A stretch of 64,000 nt of DNA from Saccharothrix ecbatanensis (GTDB lineage: Bacteria > Actinomycetota > Actinomycetes > Mycobacteriales > Pseudonocardiaceae): assembly GCF_014205015.1 (NCBI RefSeq), contig NZ_JACHMO010000001.1, forward strand, positions 3,348,001-3,412,000, read 5' to 3'. The notes beneath the pieces are model-generated. The model was not told the origin of the DNA and searched no databases. It saw only the letters and a list, made by a program, of their open reading frames with translations. Below, piece by piece: positions 7,896 to 17,100 of the stretch (position 1 is its first letter; every line of letters begins with the position of its first letter). A program made the position numbers and the translations under genes.

Positions 7896-10800
7896 GTGGT
7901 GGACGTGGAAATAACCTTCGCGCCCGACATCAACCTCACGGTCCGCAGAATTGCGGAAATACGGACGGCATTGCGCCGGATTCCGCCGCGCCCGCTGCCC
8001 GGCGGGTGGAGCGTCACGCCCGACCACATCGAGGTGACCGGGCTCATCGGCGGCGGTCTCAGCGGCGCGGTGGTCGCGCAGGTGCTCCTGCACCGCGGCG
8101 ACCAGCAGCTGCGCCGGATCGCGAAGATCGCCCCGGCAGCCGAGATGATGAGGGAGCTGCGGAACTACACCGACATCGTGCAGTCCCACGTCAACGCCGT
8201 CTGCGCGCCGATCGACGCCTCGTCGGTGCCCGCGGACGGATCGTCCGACCAGCTCGAAGCGCTGGTGTACGACCACGTGGCGCAGTTCGCGGGCAGTCCG
8301 GACACCGAGGCGATCACGTTGGAGGACCTTGTCCGCCACGGCGACAGCGATCGCGCCGTCCTCGCGGTCGAACGCCTCTTCACCGGCATGGCGTCGCCGT
8401 TCCACCAGCGGACGGCGCTCCGCAAGCACAAGTCGCTGCGCGACTTGAACGCGACGCTCGGCCCGGACATCGTCCTCCGCGCCGGGGAAGTGGACTGCGA
8501 CCACACGTTGGGGGAGGAAATCTTCCAGACGTCCCTCGGCGCGGACGGGGTCGTGGCGGGCAGCGGGATCAGGCTCAAGGACGTGGAGTGGTGGGCAGGG
8601 ACGCCGCTCGGCAGGCTTGAGGACATCACGGTCCTGCTGGAGGGCGGTGACCCGGGCTCGGTCGTGAGCGGTCACGTGGTGCGGACGCGGTTCGACTGGC
8701 ACGCCGAGCGCATCGCGGGCGCGTTCGGCAGCTTCACGCGCGTTGGCGGTGCCCACGGCTCTGACGACTGGGTGGTAGCCGACGGGGTGCGGTGCGGCGA
8801 CCCGTCCGCAGGTTTGCGCAAGGCGTTGACCGACACCAGGTTCGGTCGCGCGCTCACCGTGGTGCACGGCGATCTCAACCCGCGCAACGTGATGGTGGTG
8901 CCGGGCGGCGACCAGGTGATCCTGATCGACTACGCGCGCACGGCCGAGGAGCAGCCGGTGCTGGTCGACCCGGCGTGGCTGGAGGTCTGCCTGTTGCGCA
9001 ACGTCCACTCGGAACTGGGGTTCGCCGAACTGTTGCGGCTGCAACGGGCGTTGGGGCTCGCCGGCCGGCTGCTGTCGCTGGGCTGCGCCGCCGACGACGT
9101 CGGGACGGCGTGCGCGGGCGTCGTCGGGGACGGGCCGGTGTCCGCCGCGTTTCGAGTGCTGTTCGCGATCCGTGCGCAGGCGGCGAGGGCCTACCCGTTC
9201 CGGGACGAGTGGTGGGCCGCGCACGCGGCGATGCTGCTGCTGTGCGCCCACCGCACCGTCAAGTGGGACGACGATAACCAGACCGACGCGCGGTTGCGGG
9301 TTGCCGCCGCGGTCGCGTCCGTGGCGGGCGAGTGGCTGGCCGACGCCGGACCGTTCACCCATTGGGTGGATCTCGAACCGGTGTTGCACGCGGTCACGTC
9401 CGTGCTCCGCCCCGCCACCTCAGAGGCGGTGGGGTTCGTCTCCGCACTGGCGGCGGCGGTCGGTCCATCGGTCGCCGTGGACGACCTGCGCGACCAGGTG
9501 CTGCGGAACACGCGCCGGGAGGAAGCGGGCCGGGTGGTGATCGGCTTCGCCGACGATGCCGTCGAACTGGTCGAGCTCGACGGCGACGCGGTCGGCCCGG
9601 AGGGCGGCGAGTTCGGTCAGGTCTGGCGGCTCGTGGCCGACCGGATGGAGTGCACCCTGGTCGCCGAGTCGGGCGGGGGCAAGACCACCGCCATGCGAGC
9701 GCTCGCGTACCGGATGGCGCTGGACGTGGTCGGCGAACGCGCCCGAACCGCGCTCGACGGTCCGATGCGGATGGTGGCGCACGTGGACGCGCGGGCGATC
9801 GCCGACCGGGGCGACGACGCGCTGCCTGAGCGCGCCCTGCTCGTCCTCGGCGCGGCGCACCTCGTCGTGGACGACTTCGGCCTGCTCCCACCGCCAGCAC
9901 GCGCGCGGGTCGGCCGCCGGCTGCGCGAACTCCGCCGCCGCTACCCCCGCACGCCCGTGGTGGTGCTCGAACGCGACTCCGACCACGCGCCGCCGATGTT
10001 TCCCGAGGTGCGGATCCGACCGCTCACCCCTCAGCAGGTCTACGACCACATCGAGCGACTCGTGGTGCTGCGGCGGACGCAGCCCGCGTACGGCCGGCTG
10101 CTCCTCGACCGGCTCCCCACCACCTGGCCGGAATCGCACCGCGTGTTGCAGCTTCCCGCCGGCCTCGCGGAGTTCATCCGCATCGGCCACATCGCGCTGA
10201 CGAGCGCGGCGGTGTTCACGGCGGGACTCGGCGAGGAGGAGAAGACCGGTCTGCCGGCCGTCGCCGCGCACGTTCTCGACGACGGCGGTGACGCGAGGGC
10301 GTTCCGGTCGCGGGCACAGCTCGACCACTTCGCCGCGCTCGCGTTGGACCGCATGTCCGATCACGAGGTGCGGCTGCGGGCACGCCGGTTCCGTTGGCGC
10401 GAGTCCTGCCTGCTCGCGGTGGAACTCGCCGGCACGGGTTCCAGGATCACCCAGGCGATCGTCACCGAGGCGATCGACACGGACCCGCCGTTCGCGGGCG
10501 CGTTGCTCGCCCGGCTCCGTCACCCGCCGGCCGATCTGGTGTCGCGCTTCCTCGTGGCGCAACGGGAAGTGCTGGACCAGGACTGGCGCAGCGGCGCGGA
10601 GGTGGACCGCGCGGTGCGGGCGCTCGTCGCGTTCGGCAGGCCGGACGCCTACCACGTTCTGGTCGAGACCGGGTCGTTCAACGGGATGGCGGCGCTCCGC
10701 CGTGGCATGCGCCCCGGACCGGACCGTGACCGGGTGGACGAGGCCTTCCGGCAGGTGGCGGCGCCGGCGTTGGACCCGGTGGCGTCGGATGGCACGAAGG

Positions 10801-12218
10801 TGGCGGCGTTGCGGGCCGTCGTCGGTGTGCCAGGGCTGGAACTGTTGATCGGCGAACTGGTCTCGGACCCGACCTGGGCGGTGGCGGACGAGGCGTGGAC
10901 TGCGTTGTTGCGCCTGGGCTCGGCGGTGCCGCCGCGGCTGCAGGAGGCGTACGTCCACCACCTGCGTGACCGGCTCGCCGCGGTCGAGGCAGAGCTGCCG
11001 CGCACGGCCGTGGTCGCGCGCAAGGTGTCATTGCAGGACGAGCGCGTGAATCTGCTGCGGCACTTGGCCGATCCGGAGGCCTTGCTCGAACGGAGGTTCC
11101 GCTACGAGATCGCGGACGAGGTGGCCGACTCTCTGCACGGCCTTGGCGCGTTCGTCGGCGAAGTCGACAGCGTGTACGGGCTGGCGGACCTGCCCGTGCG
11201 CGAGGCGGAACTGATCGCCCACCAGGCGCTGACCGAGCACGCGGACGCATTCGTCGCGGCGGCGTCAGCGACGTCGGGTGAACACCTGCTGCTGATCGCC
11301 GCCGCCGCGCTGCCGCACGCCGGGAGTGCCGCGGTGCCGCATGTGGTCCAAGTGGTGCGCGACCTCGTCCCCGTGGTGGAGGAGGACCGGTTCGAGGGGT
11401 GCGCCGCGTTGCTGAACGCCGTCGCGGTGGTGGACGCGGCGGAAGGCGCCCGGCTCGCCGAGACGTGCGCGGAGACCCTGTTCGAGCGGAACGTGCGGGG
11501 CAGGCTCACGTGGCCGTGGTCGACCTCGATCGCCCGTGCCCGTGCCGGGTCGACCGGGCTCGGCGCCCTGGCCGCGGACGACTTCCACCGCGACGGAAGG
11601 CGGCCGAACGAGGTGCCCGCCGAGCTGGACGGCCTGGTGGAGCACAGCGCGACCCCGCTGTGGGCCGTCGCCGTCGCCACGGCCGGTCTCACGGAGGCAC
11701 TCCCCCGGATCCGGCCGTTGGTCGCGGAGTACGCCGACCAGGCACCGGTCCTCGTGAGCAGCCCGCGTTACGGCGTGCTGGAACTCGCGCCGGCAGCCGA
11801 CATGCTGTCGTCGGTCGGGTACCTGGCCAGGCTCGCGCACGACCAGGGTGAGCAGGAGGCCGAGGTGGCGAACATCGTGCGCCTGCTGCACGACACCGGT
11901 CTCGACGCGAAGCACTCCAGCCTGCGCGAGGCCAGGCTCATCGGCGCCGGCTACCTCGGCGACTGGGTTCCGCTGGTCGAGGCGTTGGACGACGGTGAAC
12001 GGCTGCGGGTGGCGGCCGCGCACGCGGTGAGCCAGTGGACACCCGGTCCGGCCACCCCCACCGCGTTGCGGGAGTCCGTGGCGATCGCGCAGTGGCTGGC
12101 GGACCGGCTCGCCGACCCTGGCTTGTCCCGGTCGGCACGCGAGGTGCTGGTGGCGCTGACGGACGTCGTGGAACAGCGAGCCGGCGCACGGGCCGGCCGA
12201 GGCGTCGCCGGTCCGTGA
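7896..12218 (+). CDS. APH-like kinase / P-loop NTPase / alpha-solenoid protein (ternary-system type)
   Basis: The product has 1440 residues. The N-terminal ~480 residues carry an aminoglycoside-phosphotransferase-like kinase core: VVHGDLNPRNVMV at about 321-333 (catalytic loop) and ILIDYA about 15 residues later (the DFG-equivalent Asp). This resembles the kinase-like domain I recall as ternary complex associated domain 9; the name is unchecked. A second core follows: Walker A AESGGGKTT at about 588-596 and Walker B-like HLVVDDFG at about 655. From about residue 800 to the end the protein is helical, HEAT-like solenoid without further motifs. The GTG start follows GGGGG at a 4-nt gap. The gene is divergent to the CATRA-like operon and ends 3 bp from a convergent caspase gene. 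It may be the NTP-dependent switch of the neighbouring protease effectors, by inference. Confidence 0.75.
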   Translation: MVDVEITFAPDINLTVRRIAEIRTALRRIPPRPLPGGWSVTPDHIEVTGLIGGGLSGAVVAQVLLHRGDQQLRRIAKIAPAAEMMRELRNYTDIVQSHVNAVCAPIDASSVPADGSSDQLEALVYDHVAQFAGSPDTEAITLEDLVRHGDSDRAVLAVERLFTGMASPFHQRTALRKHKSLRDLNATLGPDIVLRAGEVDCDHTLGEEIFQTSLGADGVVAGSGIRLKDVEWWAGTPLGRLEDITVLLEGGDPGSVVSGHVVRTRFDWHAERIAGAFGSFTRVGGAHGSDDWVVADGVRCGDPSAGLRKALTDTRFGRALTVVHGDLNPRNVMVVPGGDQVILIDYARTAEEQPVLVDPAWLEVCLLRNVHSELGFAELLRLQRALGLAGRLLSLGCAADDVGTACAGVVGDGPVSAAFRVLFAIRAQAARAYPFRDEWWAAHAAMLLLCAHRTVKWDDDNQTDARLRVAAAVASVAGEWLADAGPFTHWVDLEPVLHAVTSVLRPATSEAVGFVSALAAAVGPSVAVDDLRDQVLRNTRREEAGRVVIGFADDAVELVELDGDAVGPEGGEFGQVWRLVADRMECTLVAESGGGKTTAMRALAYRMALDVVGERARTALDGPMRMVAHVDARAIADRGDDALPERALLVLGAAHLVVDDFGLLPPPARARVGRRLRELRRRYPRTPVVVLERDSDHAPPMFPEVRIRPLTPQQVYDHIERLVVLRRTQPAYGRLLLDRLPTTWPESHRVLQLPAGLAEFIRIGHIALTSAAVFTAGLGEEEKTGLPAVAAHVLDDGGDARAFRSRAQLDHFAALALDRMSDHEVRLRARRFRWRESCLLAVELAGTGSRITQAIVTEAIDTDPPFAGALLARLRHPPADLVSRFLVAQREVLDQDWRSGAEVDRAVRALVAFGRPDAYHVLVETGSFNGMAALRRGMRPGPDRDRVDEAFRQVAAPALDPVASDGTKVAALRAVVGVPGLELLIGELVSDPTWAVADEAWTALLRLGSAVPPRLQEAYVHHLRDRLAAVEAELPRTAVVARKVSLQDERVNLLRHLADPEALLERRFRYEIADEVADSLHGLGAFVGEVDSVYGLADLPVREAELIAHQALTEHADAFVAAASATSGEHLLLIAAAALPHAGSAAVPHVVQVVRDLVPVVEEDRFEGCAALLNAVAVVDAAEGARLAETCAETLFERNVRGRLTWPWSTSIARARAGSTGLGALAADDFHRDGRRPNEVPAELDGLVEHSATPLWAVAVATAGLTEALPRIRPLVAEYADQAPVLVSSPRYGVLELAPAADMLSSVGYLARLAHDQGEQEAEVANIVRLLHDTGLDAKHSSLREARLIGAGYLGDWVPLVEALDDGERLRVAAAHAVSQWTPGPATPTALRESVAIAQWLADRLADPGLSRSAREVLVALTDVVEQRAGARAGRGVAGP

Positions 12219-12221
12219 CGG

Positions 12222-14132
12222 TCAGTGGGCGCAGGCGTCGCCGCCCGGGCACAGCGAGAACGTCAGGTTCCTGATCAGGAACCGCACCGCCGCCGGGTCG
12301 ACGCCACCGACGTCCCGCCGGCCCGACCGCAGGATGTCGGCCAACTCCTCCGACGCCGACCGGGGACGTCCACGGTGGCCGACGCCGTCCTGGGTGAGGC
12401 CGCGCAGGTCTTGAGGGCTGTCCGAGAACACCGCGAGCAACGTCTCGAACCGCGCGGACCCGGCCGGCAGGTCTCGCGGCCACGTCAGCGGCAGCCCCGG
12501 CTCGTGCCCACCCGGCTCGGCGCCCAGCGGGCGCGTGACCCCGGCGCGAAGCTCGACACCCGAGGGTTCGGTGCTGTTCAGGATCGTCACCCGGCCACCG
12601 ACACCCAGGTCGACGACGTTGGCGTAGACCGGCTTCCCGTTCGCCGCGCCGTTGCGCACGCGGATCCGCAGCCGCTCGCCCACGTGCACGACCGGGTTCT
12701 CCGCCGACAGCGACCGACCGCCGACCACGGTGACGGCCAGCTCGACGGGGGCGTCGAAGTCGCCGTCGTCCGCCCGCAACGACAGGTCACGCAGCCGTGC
12801 CGCGGTGACCAGGTGGCCGACCTCCCGCCGGAGGCGGTCGACACCCAGGCTGTCCACCGCCCGCCGGTCGGCGTGCAGCGCCCGGCCCGCGGCGTCCTCC
12901 AGCCGGTAACCGCCATCGGTGAGGACCACGGTCGCGAGCTCCCCACCACAGGCCGTCCCGCCCTGGTGCACTTCGACAACATCCGCCAGTGCCGTCATCA
13001 GGTCGACCGGCGGCGGACCGGAGAGGCTGTCCACCCGGACGACCTGCTTCGACCGCCTCGGCTCGACCCGCCGGGCGACTACGCCCGGCGGCACCTCCGC
13101 GCCGCCCTCCACGACCAAGTACGCCGAGCCGCCGCTCACCACGTTGACCGTCGCCCGCACGGCCTCCGCTCCCCCGACGCGCTCGACCGGAACCAGCAGC
13201 AGGCGCTCACCGCGCTCCAAACCGTGCAGGAACGCACCGTCGACGCGTGCCTGTCCGGTAAGGAGGTCGACGCTCACCGGCAGGGTCGGCGAGGCAGCCT
13301 CCGTGTCCTCGGTGAACACCACCCGCTCCACCGGCCCCTCGATCTCCGGGCGCTGTGACGGGTTGAGGTTGAGCACACCGGGCCGGATGCGATCCGCCAC
13401 GTCGTGCCACGTCGTGTGCGGCGTATCTGCCAGCTCGGCGACCAATGCGGCGGTCAGCAACCCGTGGACCCGCCCCAACCGGGGCGAGTGGCGTTCGTGG
13501 GCGAGCTGGCTCTGGCTGCACGCGAGGACTCGGACCGCGTGCGGGTTGGCGTCGTACCACTCGGAACCCGGGTGCGCCGCCCTCAGTCGGCGGAAGTCCT
13601 CGGCCGCTGCCTGCCTGCGCGCCTCAATGCCGCTGCTCGGCCACTTCCCGGTCCTGGCCCGCGCTTTGAGGCCGGCCTGAGGCCAGTCGCGCGACATCCG
13701 GCCGGAGAAGCAGCAGTCGAGGATCGTCGTGACGTTGGTCGTGCGCAAGGAAAGCCGCCATTGCAGGACGCTCAACTCCTCCGCGAGCACGCCGCGAAAA
13801 TCGTCCTCCGTGCTGTCGTCGATGTCAGTCGGCTGGATGAAGCGGAACTCTTCGTCGCCGTTCTCGTCATCAACGAAGAGACCGCCGTGCCCGGCATAGA
13901 AGAAGACCGCCGCGTCTCCCGGTCGGCTGACCCGCACCAGTCGGTCGTAAGCGTCGAGGATGCCCGCGCGCGTCGCTGTGGACCCTCCGATCCGGACGAC
14001 GTCGAAACCCCTACGCCGCAACAAGGACTCGACAACCTCGGCATCGTTGTTGCAGCCGGTCAGGCCGCCGACCTCGCAGGCGACGACAAGCGCGCGACGC
14101 GCTCCGCCGGGCTGTCCACCTGATCGCCACAC
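12222..14132 (-). CDS. Caspase-family (metacaspase-like) protease with C-terminal beta-rich domain
   Basis: The product has 636 residues. The N-terminal caspase fold is clear: RALVVACEVGGLTGCNNDA, then FFYAGHGGLF with the catalytic-type His (about residue 82) and TTILDCCFSGR with the Cys (about 140). The C-terminal half has beta-rich segments (HVGERLRIRVRNG, KPVYANVVDLGVGGRVTIL) resembling DUF4384, which often follows peptidase C14 domains. The GTG start at 14132 was chosen because GAGGAGG lies 6 nt upstream. The longer reading to 14180 would overlap the upstream CHAT gene. It is encoded 16 bp downstream of the 1535-residue TPR-CHAT gene in the same direction, so two caspase-superfamily proteases of different clans are co-transcribed. 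No signal peptide is seen, so a cytoplasmic protease is expected. Confidence 0.82.
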   Translation of the reverse strand: MWRSGGQPGGARRALVVACEVGGLTGCNNDAEVVESLLRRRGFDVVRIGGSTATRAGILDAYDRLVRVSRPGDAAVFFYAGHGGLFVDDENGDEEFRFIQPTDIDDSTEDDFRGVLAEELSVLQWRLSLRTTNVTTILDCCFSGRMSRDWPQAGLKARARTGKWPSSGIEARRQAAAEDFRRLRAAHPGSEWYDANPHAVRVLACSQSQLAHERHSPRLGRVHGLLTAALVAELADTPHTTWHDVADRIRPGVLNLNPSQRPEIEGPVERVVFTEDTEAASPTLPVSVDLLTGQARVDGAFLHGLERGERLLLVPVERVGGAEAVRATVNVVSGGSAYLVVEGGAEVPPGVVARRVEPRRSKQVVRVDSLSGPPPVDLMTALADVVEVHQGGTACGGELATVVLTDGGYRLEDAAGRALHADRRAVDSLGVDRLRREVGHLVTAARLRDLSLRADDGDFDAPVELAVTVVGGRSLSAENPVVHVGERLRIRVRNGAANGKPVYANVVDLGVGGRVTILNSTEPSGVELRAGVTRPLGAEPGGHEPGLPLTWPRDLPAGSARFETLLAVFSDSPQDLRGLTQDGVGHRGRPRSASEELADILRSGRRDVGGVDPAAVRFLIRNLTFSLCPGGDACAH

Positions 14133-14148
14133 CGGCCGCCTCCTCGTT

Positions 14149-17100
14149 TCACGGGCGTAGCACGAAACCACCTGGATCACCCTGGCAGATGAACGCGCCC
14201 CAGTAGTACGGGTGCGGCCGTTGCCTCCTCAGCTCCAGCTGTGCGTGTCGCAGAGCGGCAGCCCGTCCCTCACCGGCCACGATCCGCCGGTAGAAGTCGG
14301 TCATCAACGTCTGCGTCTCGTCATCAGGCACCCGCCACAGGCTCATCACGACCGTGCGTGCCCCGGCCGAGGTGAACGCACGGCGCAGGCCGAGCACGCC
14401 CTCACCGACGTGGTGGCTGCCCAGACCGGTCTCGCAGGCCGACAGGGTGACCAGCTCGGTCCCGGCCAGATCCATCCCCGACACGTCCTCCGCGGTGAGG
14501 ATCCCGTCCTCCGCCTCGGCCGGCAGCACGCCACCGGCCAGCCAGGTGTTCGCCCCGGCCAGGGCGAGGCCGGAGTGCAGGAACGGGCTGTCGCGGGCGT
14601 TCGACAGTCGGCCGAGCAGCGGGGCGGCGAGGGCAGCCGGCGCTGGGCGATCCCGCTCCCGGTCGGTGTCCGGCAAGAAGTAGCCGTGGGTGGCGATGTG
14701 CAGGACCGTCGGGCGCAGGCAGGACTTCGCGGCCGCTTCGGTGGCGGCGGCCCCCATGAGCGGGCGCACGCCCAGCAGTGCGGCGACCGCCCGACCCTCC
14801 CGGTTGGTGCCGTGCAGCCGGTCGAAGCTCAGCCCGGCCTGGCGCAGGCCCCTGGTGGTCCGGTCACCTGGATCTCTGGACGTACCCGATGCGGACAGGT
14901 CGAAGTCGGGATCCGCGATGACCACCGAGGCCGTGCCCTCTCCCGTCGACGGGGTCGAGACGCGCAGCAGGTCGCGTCCGCATCCGAGGTAGCTGATCTC
15001 GTAGTCGTCGATGAGGCGACGGTCGGACGAGACGGGCAGCACCTCCCAGGGCAGGCGGGACATGTCGCCGTCCGGGCAGAGGAACAGGCGGCGGGCATCT
15101 CCGAGAGCCGGGCGGAGGGGGTCGAAGACCGCAGCTCGCAGGGCGGTGCCCGCGTCGAGTTCGGCGGTGTCCGCAGCCGGTTCGTGCGGCACGAGGTCGC
15201 GGGCGGTCCCCGTCCCGACGGCCTCGTCCCGGTAACCGGCCACCAGCCGATCGATCTTCTCGGCGTCCCCGAGGTCGATCAGCCGCAGACCCTCATCGGG
15301 CCGCAGGATGAAGGCCCAGTACCGCATCCGCGTCCTGGCCGGGTCCTGGCCCGACTTCGGGACCGTGAACGAGAGCAGCCCGAAACACACGATCTCGACC
15401 AGCGCCGAGCGCGGCGGCAGCAGGGACCGCAGTGATCGCCCGCTCAGCTGCCGCACGCGTTGTTGCAGGTGTGTCGCGGGAACGGCCCGTGACAGCTCGG
15501 CCTCCAGGCGTTCCTTCTCCTCGGTCCAGGCGACGAGCACGTCCAGGTGGGCCCTTTGCCCTTCCGGCCCTGGACCGCTCAGCGTCTTGCGGGCGATCTT
15601 CTCCCGCAACGAGCGCACGTGCGCGATTCTCGGCTCCAGGTCGGAAACACCGCCCACCCGGATCTCGTCGCGCACCGACGCCTGCGCCTCGCCCGAGAGC
15701 CCTTTGCGGCGCAGGACCAGGTCAAAGGCCTGCGCGACCTCGTCATCAGGGGCGCCGAGGGCGGCCACCAGGCTCAGCAGGGCGGACAACTGCAAGTACT
15801 GGCGACCGAGCCGGTTCACCTGCAGCCGCTCCGAGGCGGTCGCGAACGCGTCGAAGAGCAGGCGCGAGTGGACGTGCTCAGCTTCCATCGTCAGGGCGAA
15901 CGCTCCGCGTGTGTCGCCCTCCAGGGCGTGCAGCACGCCCAGGTTGGCGACCACTGTGGCGCTGAGCGGGTGCACAGGTCCGACAAGCCGGTCCAGGGTC
16001 GCGCGGCTTTCCAGCAGGACGCCCCGTGCCTCGTCGAACCGCCCGGTCATCATGTAGGCGTTGGCGAGCAAGCCTGCTCCCACCGCGCGACCAAGGCTCT
16101 CGGCCCGACCGGCGTTCCGGCTGATTTCCAGCGCGGACCGCAACTCGGACTCGGCGTCCTCGTACCGCTGCTGCTCCAGGTACAGGTGGGCCAACGCCTG
16201 ACCGGCGGTGGCCAGATCCGGATGACCCGCGGGCAGCACCGCCCGGAAGGTCTCCTGCGCCTGCACGAGGCAGTGCTCGGCCCGCTCGTACTCGCCGATC
16301 TCCATGAGCATTCCGCCGAAGTTCTTCAGCGTCCGCGCGTACTCGGGATGATCCGGCCCGAGTGACTCCCACATGGACCGCAGCGCCGCGTTGCAGAGGA
16401 GGATCGCCCGCTGGGTATCGCCCATCTCGCGGCAGACCTCTGCCAGGTTGGCCTGCACCTGTGCGTATTGCGCGTCCTCGGTGCGGTCCGCGAGCCGAAG
16501 TTGTTCCAGCGCGTCGAGCAGCACCGGCTCCGCCAGTTCGAACCGCGCGAGATCGGCGTGGATGTTGCCGAGGACGTTCAGCGCACCGGCGACCAGGAAC
16601 CGGTTGCCGTGTTCCTGTCCTTTCGCGACGGTCACCAGGTCGCTCAGCACCTGCTCGGCCCGGACCAGGTCTCCTGCGTAGTAGGTCACGAGGCCGACGT
16701 TGTAGTGACTTTGCGTCCGCTCCGGGGAGTTCTCCTCCAGACCGGCCGCCAACCGCAGGCTCTCCTCGGCCAGGCCGGCGGCCTCCGCGATGTCCTTGCG
16801 CGCGAGCAGATCGGTCGCCTTCGCGTTGATCTCCTGGACCCGCGCCGCCAGGTCGCGATCGGACGCACGCGGGGCGGCACGCAGGATCCGTCCTGCCATC
16901 CAGGCCTCGAAGCAGTCCACACCGGAGGCCGCGCAGGCGCGCAACCCGGCAACCGCATCGTCACCGCGACCTTCGACGAAGTGCCGCTGGGCCGCGTAGT
17001 AGAGCAGTTGACAGGCTTTCTCGTCGTCGGCCGGCCACTCAACCTCGGTGGCTCCGGTTCGACCCAGCGTCAGCGCGATGAGCTGGAGCTGCCACGGGTC

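Noticed and set aside
7869..9389. 506-codon minus-strand frame opposite the kinase region
   Set aside because: Conflicts with clear kinase motifs on the plus strand and has no recognisable protein.
9420..10961. 513-codon minus-strand frame opposite the NTPase region
   Set aside because: Shadow of the P-loop gene; low-complexity His/Arg/Gln composition.
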